Source: Planctomycetota bacterium
GTDB taxonomy: Bacteria; Planctomycetota; Phycisphaerae; WQYP01
Reading direction: 5' to 3'
NCBI GenBank assembly: GCA_021852225.1
Contig: JAJZOA010000262.1
Coordinates: 1 to 10,591, forward strand
Length of the DNA: 10,591 nt
The translations under genes and the position numbers were made by a program. The first letter of the stretch is position 1; every line of letters starts with the position of its first letter. The notes under the pieces are model-generated. The model was not told the DNA's origin. It searched no databases and saw nothing but the letters and a program-made list of their open reading frames with translations. Of the stretch, positions 1-6,827 are shown one piece after another.

Positions 1-837
1 TTTGTGTACCCATTTGATATTTTCCCGCATGTTGGCACTGCTGGCGGACCCGACCACCGTGCAGGCAATATCCGGATTCATAATGGCCATTTGCACCGCC
101 AGCCGGGCAATATCCGCCCCTCTGGAACGGCAATGGGCGGCCGCCCTGGCACATGCATCCCGAACGTCCGCCGAGGCCGGGTGCCATGCCGGCGCTCCGC
201 GATTGGACAGCAGCCCCATGGACAGCGGCGACGCGCTGATCACGCCCACGCCGCAGGCCTTAAAGGCGGGAATCGCATTTTGCAAAAGTGTGTTGTTCAG
301 GCTGTAATGGCAATAGGAAAGAATCGAATCAATTGGCGTACGATCCGAGACATATTGGAGTGCCTTAAGGGGGAATCCGGTTACGCCCACAAACCGCGCT
401 TTGCCTGCCTGACACACTTTGCGCAAGGCGGGAATCGTTTCGTTTATAACCTGATCCAGATCACCAAATTCAATGTCGTGGCATTGAATCAGGTCCACGT
501 GGTCCAGGCCCATACGGCTGAGGCTTTCATCCACACTGGCGATAACGCGTTTGGCTGAAAAATCAAATTCGGTCTGACCATACCGCCCGACTTTAGTGGC
601 CATCAGATAGCGGTCACGGGGGATTCCCTTAAGCGCTTTGCCCAGCATGGATTCAGCGCGGGTAAGTCCGTAAAACGGGGACACATCGATAAAATTCACA
701 CCCATATCCAGTGAAACGCGGACACTTTGAAGGGCGTCTTCTTCGTTAATATCACGAAACACCGCCCCCAGCGATGAAGCTCCATACCCTAGCACTGAAA
801 TTTTCAGGCCGGTTTTGCCCAGAATCCGATATTCCAT
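1..837 (-). CDS. Aldo/keto reductase, L-galactose dehydrogenase-like (3' end cut off)
   Basis: NAD(P)-dependent oxidoreductase of the aldo/keto reductase superfamily. The 279 visible residues follow plant L-galactose 1-dehydrogenase closely: FDFSAKRV, SVDESLSRMGLDHVDL, QCHDIEFG, NETIPAL, ILSYCHY, GVGVISASPLSMGLL and WHPAS are all shared-type blocks. The usual catalytic tetrad can be read as Asp51, Tyr56 (DVSPFYG), Lys82 (ATKVGR) and His120 (QCHD). The late VVGSASSANMRENI block is the expected cofactor-phosphate region. The start ATG has GGAG 8 nt upstream. No stop is reached before the left edge, and from the family length (about 320 residues) roughly 40 are missing. It lies 51 nt downstream of hemQ on the same strand, so co-transcription is likely. 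The exact bacterial sugar substrate (L-galactose, L-fucose or similar) cannot be read from sequence. Confidence 0.9.
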   Translation of the reverse strand, partial: MEYRILGKTGLKISVLGYGASSLGAVFRDINEEDALQSVRVSLDMGVNFIDVSPFYGLTRAESMLGKALKGIPRDRYLMATKVGRYGQTEFDFSAKRVIASVDESLSRMGLDHVDLIQCHDIEFGDLDQVINETIPALRKVCQAGKARFVGVTGFPLKALQYVSDRTPIDSILSYCHYSLNNTLLQNAIPAFKACGVGVISASPLSMGLLSNRGAPAWHPASADVRDACARAAAHCRSRGADIARLAVQMAIMNPDIACTVVGSASSANMRENIKWVHK

Positions 838-888
838 GGAATTAACTCCAATTTCATTTGAATCAAATAATTGCGGCTCATCACCCGT

Positions 889-1722
889 TCAGACATTCGC
901 GAGTTGGCGCACGAGTTCCTCAATCGGCGTCTGCACACAGGTGAAAATGGGGGTATCCCGGAGTGTAAAGCGACTGCCCTCGGTTTCCCGCAGTTCCTGG
1001 ACCAGGTCCAGAAAATCATCGGGCTTGTCGGTTTCAAAAGCCACAACAAATTCCTGGTCATCAAAGCCAAAACTGTAGGTTGTGTTGAGTTTAACGGATG
1101 GATACCGGTTGCCGACTTCAATATGCTCATCCATAATCCCCTGCCTGGCCTGTTTGCTAAGCAGATACCATTCGCGTGTTTTTACAAATGGGTACACAAA
1201 CATATATTTCTTTTTACCGGGTACGATCAGTGAGCGAGCGTTGTCGTGCGATGGCTCAATTTTGTCCACATAGGTGCTGCGTTTGCTTTGCGCAAGATAG
1301 CTGAAAGGCGTGGATAAATACCCAGACAGTTCCAGCCGGTTCATCTGGGCGGCGAAACGCTGCAATTCTTCAAGTTCAAAGCTGATTTTCCAGAACATGA
1401 TATCCACATCACCGCGGGTGCCGACGCAACTGTAAACCAGCAGGAACATTTTCTGCGGGTCATTGCCGCGAACCAGGTCCACCAGGCCCTGCATCATGCC
1501 GGCAAGTTTTTCGGGGGGCAGCCGCCGGGCATCGGCGGTCAGTTTGTAAAAAGCAAATGAAATAAATTGCCGCCGCCGGCCAGTCGCCGGACCGGCCGAT
1601 ATCGCCGCGGCGGCAGCGAGGACATGCTGGCCGCCACTCGCCGGGGGAGGTGTTGCCGGCCTGAGAATAGCCGCGGCCGCGTCCTGGGTTGGGGACGACT
1701 TTTCGGAAGATGGATGTGACAT
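889..1722 (-). CDS. hemQ: HemQ-type chlorite dismutase family protein, probable coproheme decarboxylase
   Basis: Probably the last enzyme of the coproporphyrin-dependent heme pathway, turning Fe-coproporphyrin III into heme b in the cytoplasm; that role is inferred from the family. The protein has 277 residues. Residues 1-50 are a low-complexity Ala/Pro linker, and the family fold runs from about FISFAFYKL (53) to the end. Key positions visible are Tyr177 and Lys181 in YPFVK, which match the radical-forming Tyr and propionate-contacting Lys of decarboxylases, and His200 in MDEH, the expected proximal heme ligand. The conserved block LNTTYSFGFDDQEFVVAFE starts near 212. At the place where Firmicute enzymes carry a distal Gln, my by-eye alignment puts a Leu. 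ATG 1722 is preferred over the in-frame GTG at 1734, because AGGTGAGG lies 6 nt before the ATG and the GTG falls inside it. A shared transcript with the downstream reductase is likely. Confidence 0.85.
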   Translation of the reverse strand: MSHPSSEKSSPTQDAAAAILRPATPPPASGGQHVLAAAAAISAGPATGRRRQFISFAFYKLTADARRLPPEKLAGMMQGLVDLVRGNDPQKMFLLVYSCVGTRGDVDIMFWKISFELEELQRFAAQMNRLELSGYLSTPFSYLAQSKRSTYVDKIEPSHDNARSLIVPGKKKYMFVYPFVKTREWYLLSKQARQGIMDEHIEVGNRYPSVKLNTTYSFGFDDQEFVVAFETDKPDDFLDLVQELRETEGSRFTLRDTPIFTCVQTPIEELVRQLANV

Positions 1723-1830
1723 AAATATCCTCACCTGTCAATCGCCGATTTTCCGGCATATTGCGATTCCCGCTCCGCCGCATTGCCAACGGTTCGGAAC
1801 GGTCCGCCGTTTAAGGCATACGGAAGGAAG

Positions 1831-1859
1831 ATTGTCGCAAGTTAACGCGCAAAAGTAAA
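1831..1859 (-). promoter_or_regulatory. Possible sigma70-like promoter of hemQ
   Basis: On the minus strand TTTACT (1859-1854) and GACAAT (1836-1831) are separated by 17 nt, each matching four of six consensus bases. This would give a leader of about 100 nt before the hemQ ATG. The rest of the stretch between hemQ and the small plus-strand ORF shows no other clear signal. The match is weak and could be chance. Confidence 0.2.
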
Positions 1860-1995
1860 CCGGTCTTTTTGCGCACAAAATCTGTACATTTCGTCGACCC
1901 GCGTTACACTTGTGGCCATGCGCCCAGTGAATTGCAATTTTCCGGCATTGCGGTCATCTACCATCTCGGCCGTTTCGCCACCGAAGGCCGGTTAT

Positions 1996-2130
1996 ATGGC
2001 GCGCCTGATCGGTTTTGGTCTGCTCCTGGCCGTCGCCCTGCTGGCAATCTGGCTGACCGATTTGCACCTGCGTTCGGTTCGTGCCACGCCGGAAAAGGCC
2101 GTTCGCTTGGCCACACCCGCTGGGCATTAA
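1996..2130 (+). CDS. Possible small single-helix membrane protein (44 aa)
   Basis: A short reading frame starting MARLIGFGLLLAVALLAIW. It has a positively charged tip, one strongly hydrophobic helix of about 17-18 residues (4-21), then a basic tail with two Arg, a Lys and a His. AAGG lies about 8 nt before the ATG. The same frame stays open further upstream (ATG at 1918, GTG at 1912), which would add 26-28 unremarkable residues; the helix-proximal start looks more natural. Its TAA overlaps the TAA of the convergent DUF1207 gene. I do not recognise a family. The hydrophobicity pattern favours a real protein, but chance cannot be excluded at this length. Confidence 0.35.
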   Translation: MARLIGFGLLLAVALLAIWLTDLHLRSVRATPEKAVRLATPAGH

Positions 2131-3407
2131 TAATACAAATGCACGCCAAAGCCGACATATTGGATTTCGTTTACAAAAAACTGGCCGTAATAGGAATGCC
2201 CCCGATAAAATTCCAGCAGAAACTGAAACCGCGGACTGTCGGCGTGGCCATTGGTCACTTGCAGGCCAGCCCTGGCGGAAATGTCAGTGTCGTAGTTATT
2301 CTGGCTCCAGTTTTTTAAATCAACCCCCGCCACCGGCGACCAGACGGTGTTTGTGGTGTGCCAGAGTGTCGGACCATGATATTGCGCACCATATTGAAAA
2401 ATCCAACGGCCAAGCGTGGAAGGTTCAATATCGGTCAGATAACCGGCTCCCGCATAAAGGCGAAAGGTCCGCTTCAGCAAATCAATCGATACAATGCCAT
2501 TTAATTGCTCGTAACTGATTTTCTGCCGCAGTCCATTGTAGTAGGCCGGATTATCGAGAAGAAATTCATCTCCCAAATGTGAGCTTTGATGAAAATACCG
2601 GACGATAAACGAAAGATTATTGTGGCGGAAGGCTCCGTAGCCGCCCACAAAGAAATCAGTGTTCTGCAGCGCTTTGGCCTGTGTGTCGACATTAAAATAG
2701 GCATAGGCATCCGCCTGCATGCCCGTTTCCCATTGCCAGCCATCTCCCATATTGTTGCGATAAAATGGCAGCGTATCGCCCAGGCTGACAGGAATCACAT
2801 CCTTTAACCCGTTGGGATGATAGGGGGAATAATGGCTGTAGGATGCGGCAAAGCCGGGCCATTTGGGATCGGCCATCAGTGGAGAAAACAGATTGCCCCG
2901 CGGGAAAAAACCGTTGGGCAGCCGGTACATGCTGCCGTGAAACGTGGCCGGATTGGCGGCATAAGGTTGAAGCCATCGCGGAATGGGCATGGGCGGCCCA
3001 AAACCCAAAGCTCCGGCCGCTCCGGTAAGCCCGCCTGCCGCCGGTACGGCGGTTCGTCCCGCGGCGCCATCCGGTGCAGGAGCGGTCGAATCTGATAATG
3101 CCGACCGAGATGACCCAGGCGAACTTGCCACGACCACACTGGCATCCAACGCACAAGGAATTGCAATCATGGCTTTTTCCACGGCCCGACGACGGGATTG
3201 ACTGGTTCCAGCCGGCAGCGTGACATGAATTTTACCGTGATGCGTTCGCACCTTTGCGTGCGATATGTGAAACTGCAGCTTTAATTCCGCCGCGGCATAG
3301 CCTTGCAGAAATTCATCTGAACGTGACGCGGCCAAGACCGGTACGCTCCATCCAAGCACGGTGGCAGAGGCCATAAGCAAGAGGCACGAAACAGATTTTC
3401 TAAACAT
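2127..3407 (-). CDS. DUF1207 outer-membrane beta-barrel protein with BON-like N-terminal domain
   Basis: Predicted outer-membrane protein of 426 residues with unknown cargo. A Sec signal peptide is clear (MFRKSVSC, hydrophobic core 8-25, likely cleavage after VLAA near 27). Residues 30-95 (FLQGYAAAELKLQF, then GKIHVTLPAG, then AVEKAMIAIP) look like a BON-type alpha/beta domain. A Pro/Ala/Gly-rich linker runs from about 97 to 145. The DUF1207 region occupies 165-426: FSPLMADPKWPGFAASY, SLGDTLPFYR, FHQSSHLGDEFLL, ISYEQLNG, SPVAGVDLKNW, LLEFYRGHSYYGQFF. Alternating aromatic strands and a C-terminal Tyr-Tyr fit a barrel inserted by the BAM complex. ATG 3407 has GGAG 9 nt upstream; an upstream in-frame start would put 14 residues before the signal peptide. 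It follows nadA by 79 nt and may share its transcript. DUF1207 proteins are frequent in planctomycetes. Confidence 0.85.
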   Translation of the reverse strand: MFRKSVSCLLLMASATVLGWSVPVLAASRSDEFLQGYAAAELKLQFHISHAKVRTHHGKIHVTLPAGTSQSRRRAVEKAMIAIPCALDASVVVASSPGSSRSALSDSTAPAPDGAAGRTAVPAAGGLTGAAGALGFGPPMPIPRWLQPYAANPATFHGSMYRLPNGFFPRGNLFSPLMADPKWPGFAASYSHYSPYHPNGLKDVIPVSLGDTLPFYRNNMGDGWQWETGMQADAYAYFNVDTQAKALQNTDFFVGGYGAFRHNNLSFIVRYFHQSSHLGDEFLLDNPAYYNGLRQKISYEQLNGIVSIDLLKRTFRLYAGAGYLTDIEPSTLGRWIFQYGAQYHGPTLWHTTNTVWSPVAGVDLKNWSQNNYDTDISARAGLQVTNGHADSPRFQFLLEFYRGHSYYGQFFVNEIQYVGFGVHLYY

Positions 3408-3486
3408 AAGCGTTATCTCCAAAATTAGCTGCCGCAATTTTCCGGTCAAAGTTTAATTCTAAACAAGCAAGGATGCCCCAATTTTG

Positions 3487-4704
3487 TCATGGTTTTATGT
3501 CCATGTTCGCCAGTACCGGTAAAGGGGATGAATGCCGTTCCGCTGGCGGTGGCTCTGGTTGCGGTGGCGGCGTTAATGGCTTTCCCGCGGTTATGTCCAG
3601 CATGCGCTGCAAACTCACGCGTGACCAATAGGCATCCACTTCATTGACCTGAATCTGATTTACAATCTTTCCTTCCGCCAGGTTGTCCAGCACCCACAAC
3701 AGGTGTGGCGGGTCGATCCGGTACATGGTGGTACACAGGCATTGGCAGTCCGAAAGAATGGTAATCGTCTGTTCTGGATGCTCTTTGGCCAGCCGATTCA
3801 CCATATGCACCTCGGTGCCCACCGCCCATTTGCTGCCCGGCGCCGCAGCGCGAATTTGTTTACTGATAAAATCGGTTGAGCCAACCATGTCGGCCTTCTG
3901 AACCACTTCCCAGTTGCATTCCGGGTGTACCAGCACTTTTACACCGGGCAATCGGGATTTTACCTGGTCGACATGTTCCGGCCGAAACAACTGATGCACG
4001 CTGCAATGCCCTTTCCACAGGATAAAAGTTGCAGCACGAAGCTGTTCGTCCGTCAGGCCACCGCTGTTGCGGTAGTCCCATACCACCATCGAGTCCAGTG
4101 GAAAACCCATTCCGTAAGCGGTGTTCCGGCCCAGGTGTTGATCTGGAAAAAAGATAATCTTGGTCGCAGGTGCGTCACCCGGCTTTTGCCCGTTTAATGC
4201 CCATGAAATAATCTGTTGGCAATTGCTGCTGGTACAGACCGCGCCGCCATTATGTCCTACAAAGCTTTTCACCGCAGCGCTTGAGTTCATATACGTAATC
4301 GGAACCAGACGGAAGCCGGGCATATCACCGCAGCTGCGCACAATCGTATCCCAAGCATCCTGCACATCGTCGGCGCGGGCCATATCCGCCATGGAACAAC
4401 CAGCGCCCATATCGGGCAGAATCACCTTCTGATGGTCCGCGGTCAGCACGTCCGCGGATTCAGCCATAAAATGCACGCCGCAGAAAACCACAAAGCGGGC
4501 CGCATTAAGTTTCGCTGCCTCCCGCGACAACTGAAATGAATCGCCGGTGAAATCCGCAAATTGAATCACTTCGTCCTGCTGATAATGATGCCCCAGAATA
4601 ACCAGATCCGGGCCGAAAGTAGCCTTGTGGGCCAGCACGGCCGCGCGAATCTTATCCTCCGGCATCTGCAGATATCTTTTGGGAATCGGTTGCTGCCAAT
4701 TCAT
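3487..4704 (-). CDS. nadA: Quinolinate synthase (long form)
   Basis: Condenses iminoaspartate with dihydroxyacetone phosphate to quinolinate, the committed step of de novo NAD synthesis, using a [4Fe-4S] cluster in the cytoplasm. Visible family motifs over 405 residues are LGHHYQQDEV (37-46), VVFCGVHFMAESADVL (72-87), CTSSNC (157-162), FPDQHLGRNTAYGMG (186-200), HPECNWEVVQKADMVGST (260-277), GTEVHMVNRL (296-305) and CQCLCTTMYRIDPPHLLWVL (320-339). Likely cluster ligands are Cys75, Cys157 and one of the Cys320/322/324 group, most probably 324. The last 28 residues are a Pro-rich tail with no known role. ATG 4704 is preferred; GGAG sits 12 nt upstream, a long spacing, and an in-frame TTG at 4722 has no ribosome-binding site of its own. 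No nadB or nadC is in the window. Confidence 0.95.
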   Translation of the reverse strand: MNWQQPIPKRYLQMPEDKIRAAVLAHKATFGPDLVILGHHYQQDEVIQFADFTGDSFQLSREAAKLNAARFVVFCGVHFMAESADVLTADHQKVILPDMGAGCSMADMARADDVQDAWDTIVRSCGDMPGFRLVPITYMNSSAAVKSFVGHNGGAVCTSSNCQQIISWALNGQKPGDAPATKIIFFPDQHLGRNTAYGMGFPLDSMVVWDYRNSGGLTDEQLRAATFILWKGHCSVHQLFRPEHVDQVKSRLPGVKVLVHPECNWEVVQKADMVGSTDFISKQIRAAAPGSKWAVGTEVHMVNRLAKEHPEQTITILSDCQCLCTTMYRIDPPHLLWVLDNLAEGKIVNQIQVNEVDAYWSRVSLQRMLDITAGKPLTPPPQPEPPPAERHSSPLPVLANMDIKP

Positions 4705-4896
4705 ACTTTTAGGAAACTCCAATCAGCCGCCAACATAGCCGTTTATTATATCCGCAAAACCAGCCGCAAGCAGGCCCGGTAAACAAATAGCCGAAAGGAG
4801 CAGGGTCGCAACCTTGGCCCGGTCCACCCGGCAGCCCCGGTCTACCGATTATCCGCGGCACGAGATCGTCCCGCACGCCTCCTGATGATGCCAGCC

Positions 4897-5099
4897 ACGG
4901 GGGTTATCCCCGTCGTCGTCCCGCCGGGATAAAATCGGCAGGTCGTGAATATTTCCCCGAAATACCACATTGAAGCCGCATAGTTCGGCGTTTCCCTTTT
5001 GCTACCTATCCAAACCGCGGGCGCTGCTGATTCACGCCTGCGATCCGCGCCACGAAAAGGCGTAGGAGTGAAAGTCCGTCAGGAGGTGCCAAGGATAGG
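4897..5099. other. Inverted-repeat-rich block: candidate structured RNA or dispersed repeat
   Basis: Pairings read directly: ACGGGG 4897-4902 with CCCCGT 4908-4913 (loop of 5); CCTATCC 5005-5011 with GGATAGG 5093-5099, enclosing CGCGGGCG 5016-5023 / CGCCTGCG 5035-5042 (one mismatch) and CGCC 5048-5051 / GGCG 5059-5062. The last three form a nested multibranch arrangement of about 95 nt, as expected of a folded RNA. The strand is not determined. GGAGTGAAAGTCC at 5065-5077 faintly recalls sequences seen in group II introns and RNase P RNA, but the rest of those molecules is absent. It could equally be a palindromic dispersed element or a decayed remnant. Confidence 0.3.
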
Positions 5100-5199
5100 C
5101 TGCGGTACATCGGCCGGGAAGATAAATTCCAAAACGCGTTTCAATTTTCGAATTATTCTTTGAGCTGACCTCCTTAGGCATGGAAATAACCTTATGGTA

Positions 5200-5243
5200 T
5201 TTGACCGCGCTGACTATTCAACAGATAATTTTTGACCGTGCTG
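5200..5243 (+). repeat. 13-bp direct repeat overlapping the promoter
   Basis: TTTGACCGCGCTG (5200-5212) recurs as TTTGACCGTGCTG (5231-5243), with a single difference and a 31-bp period, about three helical turns. The two copies bracket the -10 box GATAAT. The geometry would suit a regulator binding both copies on one face of the DNA, but no regulator gene is in view. Confidence 0.4.
5201..5229 (+). promoter_or_regulatory. Sigma70-like promoter upstream of the lipoprotein operon
   Basis: TTGACC (5201-5206) and GATAAT (5224-5229) are separated by exactly 17 nt, each matching five of six consensus bases. It points towards the lipoprotein and zinc-ribbon genes. The resulting leader would be about 230 nt to the preferred start, long enough to carry regulatory structure. 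A second TTGACC at 5232-5237 has no equally good -10 partner. Confidence 0.45.
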
Positions 5244-5300
5244 TTTGGCGGTAATGGGCCATACGTTCATCCCACCCGCAACCGAGGGTTTACACAATTA

Positions 5301-5333
5301 TGGCACCCGTGGCACCCGAGCCGAATTATTCGG
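5301..5333. repeat. Tandem 9-mer followed by a 13-bp palindrome
   Basis: TGGCACCCG occurs twice head to tail (5301-5309, 5310-5318). It is followed after two bases by CCGAATTATTCGG (5321-5333), a perfect palindrome with 6-bp arms. Both lie in the presumed leader between the promoter and the lipoprotein gene. They may be an operator or a small hairpin in the leader RNA. Confidence 0.35.
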
Positions 5334-5465
5334 ATTTCTGGAATAATGTTGTTATTCTGCAACCGTGCAGCCAATACCGCGTAAAATAGAACAGGGTTTG
5401 AATAAAGCGACTCGGTCACCTTGAACCTTGGCGCGGGGAAACTTGAAGACTGGAAAGTAGCGATT

Positions 5466-6764
5466 GTGACAACAGGCGTGCAACATAAGTCCAATACATT
5501 CGCAGGGCGGCAATACCAAGGCAAGCTCGCAGTTACAGCCGGCGAGAGGCTGACGAAATTCCGCCGGGCCGCCGGGCGATTCTGCGTGGCTCTGATGGCA
5601 ATAAGTTTCCTGGCGGCCCTCCCGGCCTGTTCAGGAAATTCGCAGCGCGTCGCTCAGGCGGTAAGCTTTTACTACGCGGGCGAGTATGCCCAAAGTCAAC
5701 AGGAACTTGCGCCACTTATAAAAAAGCCGAACCGCAATTATGTGTTGAATAACTGTCGATATGGCTCGGCGGCACTAGCTGCGGGCAATATCATGCAGGC
5801 CGAACACGCCTTTCTAAAAGCGTACAACGTGATGAACAGCGTGAACACCAACACCGGAAGCCGGGTGATTGGCGCGGTGGTGCTGTATGACGGGGTAAAA
5901 GTCTGGAAAGGCCAGCCTTTTGAACGCGCGATGGCGCACTATTACCTTGGGCTGACGTTTCTCATGCAACAGGACTATGAAAATGCGCGGGCGGCGTTTC
6001 AGAACAGTCTGTTTCGGCTGCGGGCCTATTCTAAAAATTCCGCCAGCAATTCCGGCAACCTTAACCGCGTAGATTCCAATTTTGTATTGGGCTATTTCGG
6101 CCTGGGGCTTTGCTATTTGAAAACCGACCGACCGCAACTGGCCGCTGCGGCATTCCAGCATGCGCAGCAGCTTGACCCAGCCATTTCCAGTGTTGTGCAA
6201 AAGCTTTATCGGCCCGCCACCAACACACTCATATTTGTTGACTACGGCTACGGGCCGCAAAGGCGCAATCGCGGCTGGTACGGCGAACAGACAGTTTTTA
6301 CACCCACACCGTATCAGGCTGGCCCGCTGCCAATGGCCGAGGCTTGGAAAAATGGTCATCCGATTCCTGGAATAGCGCAATCCAATATGGTTGACACGCT
6401 GGCACTGGCCCAGGACAAACGTTGGCTTACCATGGATACCATTCGGGAAGCCAAGGCTGTGGTGGGCACGGGCTTAATCGCAGGCGGCCTGCTGGTGGCC
6501 AACAATGGCGTGGATCAGGACAGTGCCGGCACAGCTCTGGCCGGTCTGGGCGTGGCAGCGCTGGGCGCGGCGCTGGCGGGTTCATCTCATGCGGATGTGC
6601 GCTATTGGGAAATGCTGCCGCGCGCGGTTTATGTGATTCCCACCGCGTTGCCGTCAGGCCGCAATACCCTTCAGGTAAGCATTGGGGGGGCCACCACCGC
6701 GCGATTTACCGTGACAATTGCCCCGCATTCGTCGTGCAACGTCTTTTATGTACGGTTGCGATAG
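5466..6764 (+). CDS. TPR-containing probable lipoprotein, resembling the COG3014 type
   Basis: Uncharacterised exported protein of 432 residues from the preferred start. A basic segment (KFRRAAGR) is followed by a hydrophobic core and a lipobox-like LAALPAC with Cys55. Four helix-pair repeats of TPR character follow at roughly 61-87, 94-123, 154-181 (YYLGLTFLMQQDYENARAAF) and 206-240 (GLGLCYLKTDRPQLAAAAF). After a linker come two Gly/Ala-rich hydrophobic stretches and a beta-rich end containing DVRYWEMLPRAVYVIP and LPSGRNTLQV. Repeats, then a glycine-rich segment, then a W-x-LP motif is the layout I associate with COG3014 lipoproteins. The start is unclear: GTG 5466 has GGAAAG 8 nt upstream but leaves a long n-region; TTG 5421 has no ribosome-binding site; CTG 5550 would give the most natural signal peptide. 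It is followed after 63 nt by the zinc-ribbon gene. Confidence 0.75.
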   Translation: MTTGVQHKSNTFAGRQYQGKLAVTAGERLTKFRRAAGRFCVALMAISFLAALPACSGNSQRVAQAVSFYYAGEYAQSQQELAPLIKKPNRNYVLNNCRYGSAALAAGNIMQAEHAFLKAYNVMNSVNTNTGSRVIGAVVLYDGVKVWKGQPFERAMAHYYLGLTFLMQQDYENARAAFQNSLFRLRAYSKNSASNSGNLNRVDSNFVLGYFGLGLCYLKTDRPQLAAAAFQHAQQLDPAISSVVQKLYRPATNTLIFVDYGYGPQRRNRGWYGEQTVFTPTPYQAGPLPMAEAWKNGHPIPGIAQSNMVDTLALAQDKRWLTMDTIREAKAVVGTGLIAGGLLVANNGVDQDSAGTALAGLGVAALGAALAGSSHADVRYWEMLPRAVYVIPTALPSGRNTLQVSIGGATTARFTVTIAPHSSCNVFYVRLR

Positions 6765-6827
6765 GGCGAATGAACACGGTCGGTCTACCGGCTGGAAATC
6801 CGGGCAGCCTAGGACAGGAACCGATTC

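Larger units (their letters stand above)
4705..5465. other. Long intergenic region without a convincing gene
   Basis: About 760 bases between the divergent nadA and the lipoprotein gene. The stretch 4790-5120 is GC-rich and full of short inverted repeats, while 5140-5420 is AT-richer and carries promoter-like and operator-like sequence. On the minus strand one frame is stop-free from 5078 to 4845 (78 codons), but it lacks a start codon near its head and a ribosome-binding site. An 85-codon minus-strand frame at 5267-5524 overlaps the lipoprotein start and has no recognisable features. I see no tRNA, no tmRNA tag frame and no riboswitch class that I can name here. Confidence 0.6.

Noticed and set aside
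889..1722. True chlorite dismutase (chlorite detoxification) instead of a decarboxylase
   Set aside because: The YPFVK Tyr/Lys pair fits coproheme decarboxylases, and no perchlorate or chlorate reduction genes are nearby. Biochemical certainty is not possible from sequence alone.
1869..2318. Plus-strand frame of 149 codons
   Set aside because: It runs antisense into the DUF1207 gene and shows no hydrophobic pattern, motif or ribosome-binding site. The neighbouring frame with the helix at 1996 is the better candidate.
5041..5120. Resemblance of GGAGTGAAAGTCC to RNase P RNA or a group II intron fragment
   Set aside because: Only a short stretch matches. The second conserved RNase P half, a domain V-like hairpin and any reverse transcriptase frame are all missing.
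5814..6380. Minus-strand frame of 188 codons inside the lipoprotein gene
   Set aside because: It is wholly antisense to the TPR-coding frame, whose repeats and signal sequence are far more protein-like.
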